Positions 48,001 to 60,225 of a DNA stretch of 64,000 bases are shown here, one piece after another (position 1 is the stretch's first letter; each line of letters opens with the position of its first letter). This DNA comes from Lethocerus indicus (Eukaryota > Arthropoda > Insecta > Hemiptera > Belostomatidae), in contig JACDQD010000104.1 of assembly GCA_019843655.1 (NCBI GenBank), forward strand, positions 5,456,001-5,520,000, in the 5' to 3' direction. Under the pieces are notes generated by a model, which worked only from the letters and a program-made list of their open reading frames with translations, was not told where the DNA came from and searched no databases. Made by a program: the position numbers and the translations under genes.

Positions 48001-51000
48001 GACGCCGGGAAGAGGCAACAGAAACGTTAATTGAGCACTCTGAGCTCGGCCTCCAAACAAAACTGAACGTCCCGATATGAGAAAAAAAACCTGTTTTCAG
48101 AAGGAAGTCTTATTAGGAGGTATAACCAGTCGAATCTTGGCCACTTCCTCAATTACATCGTACAAACCTTGGAGAGGTCGGTTTCCCACGCCTCACAGTC
48201 AGGATTCATCTAAAATAGTGACTCAGTAAATCTATAATTGCAGATGTACTATTGTGTGCAAATATACCGAGACGTAGTTCGGCGCAATACAGTATAAATA
48301 GTGTAGATGTTGGATTTTCAACTTTCATTCCAGTCGGATGAGTTAAATTAATGCGACAGACTGGGGCGACTGTTAGTGTAAGGAAATATATCGATCGAGT
48401 GCTGAATATCACCGACGTTTCTCAATTACAGGACGCAGGTGTGCTCGGAAGCGGTGGACGTCTGTTGTTACCCGCCCAAGGACGGTGACAAGCCAGGCGG
48501 TACCGGAGGAGGCACGGGAGGCGGTGCCGGCGGAGGCGGTATCGGAGGAGGCGATATCGGAGGAGGCAGTTTGGAGGAGGCGATCTCGGAGGAGGCGGTA
48601 TAGGAGGAGGCGATATCGGTGGAGGCGGTATAGGAGGAGGCGATATCGGTGGAGGCGGTATAGGAGGAGGCGATATCGGTGGAGGCGGTGTCGGTGGAGG
48701 CGGTATCGGAGGAGGCGGTATCGGAGGAGGCGATATCGGTGGAGGCGGTATAGGAGGAGGTGATATCGGAGGGGTCGGCATCGGCGGAGGCGACATAGGT
48801 GGAGGCGGTACCGGAGGAGGCTGGGGAGGCGATGACGGCTGGGGCGGAGGCGGCGGAAGTACGGGAGGTGGCGGAAGTTCGGGAGGCGGTGCAACTACCG
48901 GCGGTGGGGATCCGGAGGTGACGGGGATGGACGGGAGGCGGTGGCGGATCCGGAGGTGACGGGGGATGGACGGGAGGCGGTGCAACTACCGGCGGTGGGG
49001 GATCCGGAGGTGACGGTGGATGGACTGGAGGCAGTGGAACTGGAGGCGGTGTATCCGGAGGCGGTGGTTCCGGAGCGGGGGTGATCGGCGTTTTGCCCCC
49101 CCGGCGACCTCCGGGACAGGGGTGCGGTCTCAAGAGGATACCTCAGATGTCTGGACAGCTTAATGAAGATTTCAGGATTGCCGGACCTCAAGGCCAACCC
49201 AGTAAGTATTATAGTACATTATTTATTTTGGTATTTATTTCTATTACAGTGAGCGCAAAAAATGGACTCAAATTGACACTACCTTCAGAAAAGGCGAAGA
49301 AATTCGAGATATCATAAAATTATGGAAATATCATAAATGAAAACATTAACTACCGGGGGCGGTAGTAAATTAAATTCAACGCAGAAACCACAATTATCAA
49401 CATTATAAATAAATACCTGAATAAATTCTAAAGAGGCTAAAAAAGACGCATGATTAAATGGCACTAATCAAAAACATGATGACCGACATGCGTACGTGAC
49501 CTGATTCCGAACCCTACTTTTTTTGACCTAAGTGCACTCATCCAATGATATCCCGCTTATCTATTCTAATTTTTTTTTACGCGCCAAAATATTTAACGAC
49601 TTTTTTTTGTAATTTCGTCATTAATTTCGGAGAGGAAAATTTGTTCCCCGGAATGCTTCCCAGCGCAAATAATTTCTAGTAGGCGGTGCATTACTTACCT
49701 TCGAGTTTTGTATGGTATATTTTCCGCTGATCGTCGCTAAAAATCCATTAGTAAGTTCACTGCTCTCTTAATGTGTAATGGACGGTACCGAAAACGGTGA
49801 GAGAATGCTCCAACCGCAAGGAGATTGTGATGTCCTGTTGAACCGCAAAAGGGTTCTATTGACGATGGAAACGCAGTTTTTTCGTTTTATAAGAGTTTAT
49901 AATATGGGATGTTTTACTGGCAGAGTTTTACGTTTTGCCGTTTTCTTTTCAGCTCTGAGTGGTTTCGGCGAGTTTCCCTGGATGGTGGCGATATTCGACA
50001 CGGCCAGCGGCGTCCTGAACTTCACTTGCGGAGGCTCGATCATACAGGCCAGCTACGTTCTCACCGCCGCCCACTGCGTCAAGTAAGGATCCGTACACTC
50101 CCGATTCACGAATATCAGACTGTTCGCAATATTGGCATTACTAACTGTGTGGTGACGTTTGGCAGCGGCAGGAGCAGGTCTTTCATGAAGGTGCGGGCCG
50201 GCGACTGGGACTCCAAGTCCGACTCCGAGCCGATACCCCACCAGGACAGGAACGTCAGGCGGGTCATAGTCCATCCTGATTTCAACCCGAACAACCTCTT
50301 CAACGACATAGCCATCCTGGTGCTGGACGCTCCTCTGACCGAGTCCGATTCCGTGGACACGGTCTGCCTGCCGGATCCGGTAGAGACCAGGATAGACTTC
50401 ACGAAGTGCATAGCCACGGGCTGGGGCAAAGACTCTTTCGGTGAGGCAATATAATTATATATTAGCAGTGATATTCATCTGAATTGTCACTAACTTCAGG
50501 CTCCTGTAATGCTGTGGGATGAACCTCGGTTAGCGGGAGTCGTACTCAAATGCGGGCAAAAAACCCATCCACTGGAGTTCTCTCAGATGGTTTCCGAACA
50601 CAGGAAAAATCCCTGTTCAAGTTCTAGTCGCGGAAATCTTCGCTCATTAATATTCATCTGGGTTAATGAGCACTATTAAACTTTTCAGTTAAAGATTCTC
50701 TTATAGGGATTTATTATTGTCACCCTTATAGACTGTTTTCTATAGATTACCTGAACTGAGACCAGCCTCTTGTCTGCTTCCTTCCATTCTCAATGGTCAT
50801 ATATTGGTAACGTAATGAAGGTACCCTTTACCCGTTTTCGGGGGGAGCAGCTTAACCGATTATGGACGATTGTTGTCAACAGGGCCATTTAAATAACGGC
50901 CGCAACTTAATGTCGAAATAAAAGTACACGCTCTCTTTTATAGTACTCATTTAATGGAATTTTTTAACATGAATGTTATCCGAAGACAAAGAATTTGCCT

Positions 51001-52015
51001 CCTATTCATTGGCAACGAATGTTTTTCGGACTATTCACGGAGGAAGCGTAGGATGCTGTTAATCTTCCCCAGTCGAAAGGAGCCCTTGAGCCAAAATTGG
51101 TGGATGTTTCCGTCATTATAAAATTGGTTCTTACTGTCATAAATCAAAGAGCTGGGCTCTTATAATCACTGTTATTTGTCAATTGCTAATTAAATATGAC
51201 GCGACTCTGTTGACAGATGGCGGCAGGTACCAGACTGTGATGCGGAAGGTCGGACTGCCGATCGTCGAGCGCGACGACTGCCAGCAGAAGCTGAGGCAGA
51301 CGAGGCTGGGAAAATATTTCAAACTTCACGAAAGTTTCATCTGCGCCGGCGGCATCCGCGAACAGGACACGTGCTCGGTAAATTCATTTCGTCCTATATA
51401 TTGAAAAAGTTATTGTTATTAGTACGAAATATGATGAAAAACTCGATTGCCCTGTACTTGCCAAACATAACTTCGATTGTTAGAAGAAATCTCGACGGGG
51501 GTGCTATTTAAACAATTTACGATAAGTGTGTTAATCATTTTTATAATTTCAATCAGGTTAATGGAAACGAATTTCGTGCCAGCCGCCATGAAATATGGAA
51601 TTTTAGTTTTAAATTGTTTTCATGAGGGGTTTCATCAAATCATCAGTGAAATTTTTACTGCTTAATGTTGTCAGTAGTTTCGGTTTATAACTTACCTCAT
51701 ACCAGCAGCCCATTGGCCTTACTTGGATGCCAATACCTAGGTGTATCCAAATTCTGAGCGGACATAAGAATGATGGAAATTCTTTACAAACAGTTCCATT
51801 AAAAAAAGTAAATGTACGATTTTGACTTATTGTTATAGGGCGACGGCGGCGGACCGTTAGTGTGCCCCCTGACATCGGAACCGAACAGGTACCTCCAGCT
51901 GGGCATAGTGGCTTGGGGCATCGGCTGCGGCGACCAGGACGTACCCGCCGTCTACGCCAGTGTCAGGTACTTCTGGTCTTGGATAGCCACCGAAATAGGC
52001 AAGCTTTCCAACTGA
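42041..52015 (+). CDS. SPH3: secreted clip-domain serine protease homologue with glycine-rich repeat linker
   Basis: Six exons: 42041-42219, 48432-49201, 49953-50082, 50166-50440, 51217-51377 and 51839-52015, about 563 residues. Signal peptide ([15 protein letters not shown]), clip domain (CECVPYFQC, then [10 protein letters not shown]), then a ~200-residue glycine-rich linker (48484-49080), the linker Cys in QGCGLKR, and a protease-like domain starting [11 protein letters not shown]. His (TAAHC) and Asp (FNDIAILVL) are kept but the serine motif is GDGGGP, so it is predicted non-catalytic. The reading frame entering exon 2 hits a TAG at 48601. Three one-base losses in G runs (near 48573, 48908 and 48925) sum to three and restore the frame before 48930, so exon ends are consistent. 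This is either assembly error or a genuine defect. The protease part is closest to SPH2 (ICAGGI...[13 protein letters not shown]). Intron 4 is only 83 bases. Role inferred from CLIP-A family. Confidence 0.88.
42220..48431 (+). other. SPH3 intron 1 (6.2 kb)
   Basis: Splits the clip domain at the same place and phase as in SPH2. Contains an antisense open frame (42578-42976) and otherwise AT-rich sequence without a recognised gene or FB copy. Confidence 0.65.
42578..42976 (-). other. Unidentified antisense open frame in SPH3 intron 1
   Basis: A 132-codon frame opposite to SPH3 with mixed, protein-like composition ([20 protein letters not shown], then [20 protein letters not shown]), becoming a Ser/Thr/Lys-rich low-complexity tail over short internal repeats. 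I do not recognise it. It could be a nested gene exon, a retrocopy fragment or a chance frame. No poly(A) signal is evident just past its stop. Confidence 0.25.
48484..49080 (+). repeat. Glycine-rich coding minisatellite in SPH3 exon 2
   Basis: A 15-base unit (GGA GGA GGC, then GGT or GAT, then ATC or ATA) repeats about twenty times, encoding [10 protein letters not shown] pentapeptides. It is followed by longer units encoding [22 protein letters not shown] sequence, repeated two to three times. The opposite strand shows long Pro/Arg open frames that are shadows of this repeat. Confidence 0.92.
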
Positions 52016-52105
52016 CGACGTTGACAGGGGACAATTCGATCGGGTAAATCATTTCTTCCTCCACATTTCCAACTCAAACGGTTGTGATTTTGAGGCTTAA
52101 CAAAA

Positions 52106-52111
52106 AATAAA
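52106..52111 (+). terminator. Poly(A) signal of SPH3
   Basis: AATAAA 91 bases past the stop codon. Confidence 0.55.
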
Positions 52112-55100
52112 AATCATGACTCAATTGGGACGACAATGAAATTCTGAAAGCCAAAGAAATAATTAAGACATTTTACGTTTCAAACAGAAAATACACTATT
52201 TCTCGATAATTTTCAAGTTTATCCAGTGAGGACTGAAACCACTGGATATACAATATCAAAGAAAAATATATTTTTCCAAATTATGAACAATTGTGCAACT
52301 AGGTCATATTCAAGTAGATGACAGAATTTCTAGCCATTACTGGGTGCAGTATATGAAAGTACACCTAATTTTAATACACTTACTAAATGTAAATATGAAC
52401 AGATATATTAGGGCCCCAATTTTAATTTTCTTGGTAGCTATTGAAACAATTTAATTTTGAAGGAAAGATTTCATTACAAAAATATATTTAATTCAAAGAT
52501 GTTGAATGAATCTTAAATTTGTTTGATTGTATAATTTTCTTGTTTGAAAAATAACTGACTTTATTTACTATTTACATACAAAAATCCACAAATTTATGTA
52601 CTATAATTTTATTTAAATGAATTAAGAATTATTGAATGTAAATGTTGAACATCTAATTTTAAATGTTAACGAGCACACATATAAATACTATATTCTTCAT
52701 TCACTACTAAAAATCATACAAAACATAATATAGCTCACAAAATATCTATTTGAAAATGTCTGAAATTCATGTTTATTCTTGAAAAGAACATTTATGAAGT
52801 GCACAAAAATCTCTCTTAACTTCCCCACATTATTTCAGGTATTTAAATTTAAATATACTGATTACATTATTATATATTATTGTTATTTTATTACTTATAT
52901 TTAATTATTACTGATAAATGACATTCCATATTGAGATGCTTGCACCTCAAATTTCAGCACAAAATTGACACAATGTCATCACCTTCATGGTAAATTTATA
53001 AAAATACTATTTTAATTTTCCTTTTGTATGATATTGCTGTAAAATAAAAAAAAATTGAAAAATTGAAATCGATTATTTCTTAACCCTGAATACTCTTAAT
53101 ACTGAATACTAATTTGCAGGTTTATAATTCTTCTGTATGCAAATATACATAATTTGTGAATGAAAAGAGAAACTTTGCTTGTTTGTTATCTAGAATTACA
53201 CTGTAACTGGGTGTGGCTCAGATCTTAGCTAGAGCTCACGCTCAGTGGTCCTATCCCCCTACCTGTCAAGGTCTAATAAAGAGGTAACCATAAACGTTAC
53301 TCTCTCAGCCTCTAATAATTTACACACAGAAAATAAAAAAAATTGGTTTGTTTAATTGGAGGCTTAGTTTCTTTTCGGCAATAATTTTCCCTTGTTTGAA
53401 TAGTTTGACTTCAACGATTGATTTCTTTATGCACCTCGTAAATATGCAATTTAATAATAAAAATATAATTTGAATTTTTCCATAACTGCTGAACATTGGT
53501 TTCATTCGCCTTCAAACGCTGCGGTTTATCCATAGCTCGGATAGATTTCCAAGTTGGTTCTAGACTAAGTATGGTACTTCTTAGGATACTGGGAACCGGC
53601 GGGATGACCGCGGTCGGGGGCCCCGGCAAGGGGTAGGTAACAAATAATGAATTTACAGTTACAGTTGACTAACTTGCTGTAAATAGCGAAGGGAAGCGGG
53701 CCCAGGGAATTAGGTTAAAAGCATCCCCGAGGCTGTAGTAGAAGGAGGAACGGGGTGTGGGGGTTGGGGCGGGGGTGGTTGCCTGATTTACATTACATGT
53801 CGCCAACCCCAACCGGCTTCAACCCTCTAACAACAGGCTACTACGCCATCGGCACAAACTTAACTGCCAAGACGATATCACGTTTCCTTGTATCTTCGGG
53901 CCCCGATTTTGGACCGTATGACGCCCGCATAATAAGCCCTGACACAATTTAAAAATTACTATTAAGCCTATGCGTTCAATTTTAATAAATGAGGAGCATT
54001 ATTCGAACTCGGGAATCGATTAGAGTACTAGAAACTATTCTATTGCCATCTTTGATGGTAATCCCTTTAGCAATTACCAATAGCAATACTACTGGAAATT
54101 CGAGGGCTCGAAAACAATTTCAGGAGTGAACAAACAAGCCTTTCGATTTTCTTTCATTCATGAAGACTTTTTGAAGGAGAACTTCCCCTTTTTCTTTCCG
54201 CCCTGCTCGACAACAAAGGAAAAAACTCGTCTCTTAAACGATCCTCCATCACAACATTGAACTAGTCCACTTGGCAACAACTTTCTTGTTTGCTGTCAAA
54301 ATATCGCGCCTAGCGAATGCATTAAATGCACTAAAATAATCTCTCAGGCTCAGGCTTAAACAAAATGTGAATTGCTCGATTGGATAAAAAATCCGGTATT
54401 GGTGTGCTTTCACATAAATATATACTTCGGGACAGTGATACTTGAAACCCTAATCTTTTACAAATTTTCCCAATCTACCTTATTTTATGTTCCCAACTCT
54501 AGACTACCTATCGACTTTTGCATCAAGTGTGTGAAGAAATGGAGTTTTACGGTAAAGAGTTTTCGGTCTGATTCGGACATTCCGGAAGATTACAGCGAAA
54601 AGTTTCCTCTTTTTCAGGAAATTAGTAGAAAACGAAAGGAACAAAAACCGTGGCCTCGAGGGGCGGTTACTTTCACAACGCTGGACCGGAGCCGCTTTGT
54701 ATTTCAAAGGAACAACGGTGTCCGTCCGGAATTTACCCCTCGAGTTTTCTTTTATTCTCTCATGGACGATCTAAAAGGGTCAGATATAATAATGAAACGT
54801 TTGAAATTAAATAAGTAAAAACCGAAAAGACAACTTGGCCATATTGCAACATCTTTATATTTAAGTACTTACGCACGTGTATATATGCTAAAAAGACGTA
54901 TTCTGTGCAGTAAGGACGGTTACGAAAATAAATGCATCCAACTGTCAAGACAAGATATGATATAAAAGAAAAGAAGAAGAATTTACTGTGAAATTGAAAT
55001 TCTTATTTCACTATACAAGGCCCGCAATACTGATATGTCGTGCGGGACTGCCTAGCCTGAATTTTGAGGCGTTTTTAAAATTGTAGCCCTCAAATAATAT

Positions 55101-56039
55101 CTCAGCATTATTATTAAATTCAGGGGAATGTCTAACGGAGCTGGGACTTGGTATCTGGCGCGAAACCGTATTTGCGGAGGATAAATACAAATTCTTCAAA
55201 TTTTGAAAAAGTGATCCGTACGCAATTTTACGTGTTAGGCATTGGAATGAACAAAAAGCGGTGTTTTAGGGGCGGATCAATAAGGCTCTAGTCTCTCGGT
55301 CTGTTGCATTGAAACAAACGACTTGCGGCCTGCAGCTCCCAATTTTCATGTCAACTGTCCGCAGGGAAATTGGGACATTACCGAACAAACCAAACAACCA
55401 ACGAAAAATACATTTCAGAATAAAGTCAGACGGGCCAGACAGTTGAACTAACCACCACGTTGAAAACGTCCTTTGCTATAATTTAATTAATATACAGCTG
55501 GGTTAAATAAAAAAAATCACGTAATTTCAACAAACAAAATTAAATGTTAATTAGTAGCTTTAAAAAGCCTTGTAAAATTAGAAGAAATTAGAATTAGAAG
55601 AATTAGAATTAGAAGAAATTAGTAATTCTCCATACTTTTTTACCTAATGTTACTTAAAATCCTTTTCAATAGTCGATTTATTTCAGATAACTCTCCAAGC
55701 CCAAATTTACTCAAAATGAAATTCCTCTAATCTCGAATTATGTCAAGAATTACCCTTCTTGAAAAGGGGGCGGAGGGTTGTTAATACCCACCCTTCATTT
55801 AATAACCTTAATTCCTTCACTTTTCTTCCCTTTAAAAAACTCTCGGGGATATTAATGTGAATGAATGGGGTGGATTTATAGTTTAAAGCGGTAAAATATA
55901 CCTCTAATATCTACACGTAATCGAACTTACAAGATTCACCGACGTACCGGGAGAAACCGGGAGCCAATATTTCTAAACAAACTGTAATGAACTATTCGAG
56001 AATAAATATCAGATAATTACCTGAAATATTTCCAGGATT

Positions 56040-56337
56040 AGTTTAGAATACCCGTTTTGTGGTCTTCGAGGGGTTGGATTCCGTAGATTTCGTGTGTTTC
56101 TGTTTCCTCTCGTTGGTTTGCTCTTTTGCTAGACCGGTTTCGGCTGTTCGCCATCTTCAGTAGCGGTGTTAGTGTGTACACTGTCACTATCACTTGTACT
56201 GTGGTGGTTGTCTGTTAGTCGTGTGTATATATACGTATCATGTTATTGTGTTTTTGGGGGATGTTGTTTGTCTTTTTTGAGTTGGGGGTTGGGGGTTGGG
56301 ATTTTCGTTAATTGGCTTAGGTCTTTGTCGGATTTTT
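56040..56337 (+). mobile_element. Single FB arm
   Basis: Starts GTTTAGAATACCCGTTTTGT and contains the FB outer and inner arm landmarks (TTTGCTAGACCGGTTTCGG, CCATCTTCAGTAGCGGTGTT, GGGGGATGTTGTTTGTC) but no inverted partner. The copy furthest from the SPH cluster. Confidence 0.85.
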
Positions 56338-58374
56338 TACTTATCCTTTTCATATAATATTATGACATTCTCCATTGTTTTTACGTTATGTATTATGAAT
56401 AATATTACTCTCGAGATTCTCTCGATCGACTTGTGACTATTGTCGAGTTTTCTGGTATACATTCAATGTAATTCTTACTGAATACAATGAAATTTTATCC
56501 TAAATATATAGTTACGATTCAAATAAATAACATAATAGTAAGGAGAAAATTTAATAAGAATCCAGACATTAACGATAGAAATTTGCAACGCATTTTCGGC
56601 TCAGGGCGTCTAAATATTCTGGACGCTTGGGCTCACTTAAGCTTCCGTCCCAGTTTTGAAAATTGCAGGAATTTCGGGGCGAAACGCGGGAATGCGCCCG
56701 AAGAAATGTCCAACGGCTGGTATACTTTTTGTTCGAAACAAAAACAAACAACAAATAGCCTTTTGGGGCCCGGGAATGGGGCAGAACACTGGAGTTCGGG
56801 GTAATTGAAAATCATTGGGACCGAAGGCGAACTAGTTTCGGCGGGGAGATTCCTCAGCGTAAAAATAACACCGGAAACACTTGGATTTTTTTCTTGCGCT
56901 GGAATGCTGCTCTTAATTCACGAACGTTTGAAATATCGTTTTCCGATGGAATTCTTTCGTTTATACCAATTAACCGAACAGCTGTAGAGGTATCGACAGT
57001 CCATTTGCAGGAGCCTGCTGGCAAGTATTTTATGTAGCGGAAACCTTCGTATATCTTTCGAACGGATTCTGTACAATAAATAAAGTTTCGGCGCTCCCAT
57101 TGCGCTCGAATCGGTCATATGTGAAATAAGAAAAATTCCATTCCTTTATTTTCTGTCACAACCCTCTTGTTTCTTTGCGGTTTCGCATTCTCTCTTTATT
57201 CAGTAGGATCCCAGCATATTTATGCAGTTTGATACTTACCCTTAGGAAAAGCCTAACAGTCTATAAATTAGATATTGTTAGATTCGAAAATATAATAACT
57301 TGTATGCACATTATAACGATCGAAATATGCAATGAATATTGATGCAAATTATATCGGATGAGCGTTTACAAGGCCCGTACCTGGATATCTATTTACATTG
57401 TCGATTTATTACTTCCAATAATTGTATTCAAGAGAAAGACAGTATACACTGGTATGTTGTAGTAGTGATTACCAAATGACCAAAACACCTTTTCCAATTA
57501 TCTAATCCTTAAGTATATAATGGATCCATGGACCGCGATATGAAGTTCTAACGAAACAGGATTGTTCCCAGTTTGAACCCGCAGATTTCGATTATAATCC
57601 TCCACCAGCTGTCCGAGGTAATTTCAGGTACAGGGTTCCTCCATTTGTGAGTTTAGATTATTCATTTTTTTTACCGTGAATTTTCCCTCCAATTGACTCT
57701 TATCTGTCGGGTGATGGGAGGCTGAATCTGCATCAATCAGGCGGGGGCGGCAGTAATTAATAACGAACGTCACTTTAGTCTTGGGAAGGCCTACAGTCGA
57801 CAACAAATTGATTGGTCATTGTTACATCATTTCAATCATCTTCCGAATATATTTTCACCGTTTCGGTTCCAACGTTTCGCAGACTCTGTATTGGAGCTCG
57901 CTAGTTTTCATTGAGGGAATTAATTGAGGGAGGAAAAGGAAGGATACTGAATACTAATTCTATTTTAAATTTTCGTGCGGGTAATTCGTACTTCCAAAAA
58001 AGCAAAATTTTCCGAACGTGTATTTTGACTGAGCCGGTAGACTAGTACAATTTCCTCGCCGTTTGAATGTTTATAGTATTTATTGGAGTTCTCCGAGCCC
58101 ATCAAAAGCCCGTTTGATGACGTTTGGAGCGCGATTGTGGGCTGGAAGACACCGCCGCTTTGGCCCGGCCTTTGTTCCCTACCGTGGAACATTTTTGCCC
58201 CCCTTCGGAATCTTAGAAGTTGGCAACACTGGGTTTTGGGGGGTGGTGTAGGGGTGTAGGGGGTGGTTCACGATTTACCTTTAAACCTTGCCCGACCTCA
58301 CAAAGGTCCCTTTCGCGTTCCCTTTGCACGACCCAAAGGGCTAAATCTCGCTTTCTCTCTCTCACCCACATACA

Positions 58375-58400
58375 CGTAACACACACACACACACAGACAC
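58375..58400. repeat. (CA)n microsatellite
   Basis: About nine CA units in a broader C/T-rich stretch that also has CA runs near 58540. Confidence 0.85.
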
Positions 58401-59837
58401 GGGCGTAACGCGCCTCTATTCCCACACCCACTCTCCCGCCTTTATCAAATTCTTTGATTTTGTTTCTTAGAGCTCACCCCCCTCCCCCTAGTTTCGCTTC
58501 CTTCCGCCCTTACACACTTTCCCGTCGTTCACAAACACCAACACACACACACGGAGACAGAAAACAGGTCTAGTCCTAGTACAATTCTCTCGTAGCCCCT
58601 CACTTCCTCAACCCTGCACAAGATCTCTTTCCACACTTTTTTTTTTAAGTTTGTCGATTATATTTTCCTTTGGCCCTAGTACCGCCGCAGGTTTACTTTT
58701 ATAAACTCCAATCCAACGTTTCTGTCTGGCAATTCGGCTGAAAAATATCTCAATAAACTCTCCATAAAATCAAAACCCAATTAACAGACAATGAAATAAT
58801 TAGGCTCTAATATTAGAAGCTACTACGTTCAAGACTATATTAATATTTGGTTTCTTCAATAGCGATAAGTTTATTGATTAGTAACGAGGAGTAATACGAA
58901 GTTTGGACGCCGGCTCCAACGAATGCATTCTACGATTGTTTTATTCCCAATAGATTTAAAATTTCCACCATTCGTCGGTGGACAAATGCTACATTTGACT
59001 TGAGAATTTAACATCCTATAAGATTCCACTACGTGTTTTGTGGCTTTTCTATTTTTAATGAAACAGGTCTGTCAATGTGACAGCCTTTGTAATTTTCCTA
59101 CACTTTCGAACATATTTGCTATGTAGATTTACAGAGATCACTATATTTAAAAAATATATATATTTTACTACACAACGACGGTATACGTTTGTCCTCATGG
59201 TAAAATCAGCGGAGAGGTTTGGCATTTCTACATCTAGTTTTGAACCTTATTCCTATGTACATAGAATATATGCAAACAAATAACTAAAATTAGTTATATA
59301 TTTTATATAATATAATCAAACATGGATGCATAGACTAGGAATTGGCCTACCTAATTTTTATCGTAGCTATGTCCACTGTAGTAATAGGGAGTATTTAGTG
59401 ATGCCCTATAAACAATACCGGCTAGGGACATTGTTTGCCTTTACCGAGTAGGATTGGAAAAGGTAAATAGGGTAAGTGTAAATCCCGGTTGAAACTCGTA
59501 AGATCGATACGGGCTGTATTCAAAAAGCAAAGGGAATCGGGAAAGTGTTTGCCGTATTCTAAGCACGTGCGGGGTTTACTCGGCCAATCCTTTCGCCGCT
59601 CGGACACATATCTGGGGCCTGTTAACAGCGCTATGGGCGGCCGCCCACGGGCCCTACGTGACAGTCGCCTTATCGCATCCACCTCCACGTCATCAGCCAA
59701 CCGCAATATATATATTATATATGCAGACATAACCCAAATACCACTCGCTGGCTGATCACTGGATCCCATGAACGACAAGACATATAAAAGTACCTTTGTT
59801 CGGGGTCTTTTTTCTTAGAGGTAACTTTTTGCCCACA

Positions 59838-60225
59838 ATTTTACACATAAACAGAAAATTTGGACTCTTAAGGCCATTACTAAAACGGACAATAACAAAC
59901 TGACAATATACAAAGCGATACTTAAACCGACATAGAGCTATGGGGTTCCACCGAGACATCCGACATCGCTCGCATCCAGAGATTCCAGTCAAAAGTCCTT
60001 CGCACCATCCTTATTGCTCCCCGGTATGTTTCTAACCAGACAATCCACCACGGCCTCAACATACCGACAGTCGACGTAGTCGCAAAATCCCGGTTCCCGA
60101 AGTTCCACTCCCGCCTTTCTCCTCATCCTAATCCACTCGTTCAGTCCCTTTCATCTCTTACCCATCCATTATCCCCCGCGTCGGCTTAAACGCCGCTGGC
60201 CTAGAGATCTTCTTAGCCCATAGAT
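59838..60225 (+). mobile_element. Decayed 3' end of a Jockey-like LINE reverse-transcriptase ORF
   Basis: Broken frames resemble the C-terminus of Jockey-clade ORF2: TDNNKLTIYKAILKPT, then ELWGSTETSDIARIQRFQSK and VLRTILIAPRYVSNQTIHHG, ending with RLKRRWPRDL in another frame. Stops and shifts (for example TAG at 59930-59940, and a frame change near 60180) show it is dead. The region matches the conserved 'YKAILKP..YGI.LWG....IQRFQSK.LR' pattern known from Jockey elements. Confidence 0.75.

Larger units (their letters stand above)
52112..59837. other. Region downstream of SPH3, no gene recognised
   Basis: AT-rich with scattered GC-richer patches. A 148-codon frame at 54372-54818 and smaller ones do not resemble known proteins and lack supporting splice structure. 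Contains one FB arm at 56.0 kb and a pyrimidine/CA-rich stretch at 58.3-58.6 kb. Confidence 0.5.

Noticed and set aside
48409..49133. Long antisense Pro/Arg open frames (up to 221 codons) opposite the SPH3 glycine repeat
   Set aside because: They follow automatically from the 15-base GC-rich repeat on the coding strand, overlap each other in several frames and have no independent support.
54372..54818. 148-codon + strand open frame downstream of SPH3
   Set aside because: AT-rich N-terminal half, no recognisable domain, no splice or promoter context; likely chance.
58250..58600. CA/CT-rich stretch as a CRISPR-like or regulatory array
   Set aside because: Simple low-complexity sequence without regular spacing; arrays of that kind are not expected in an animal genome.
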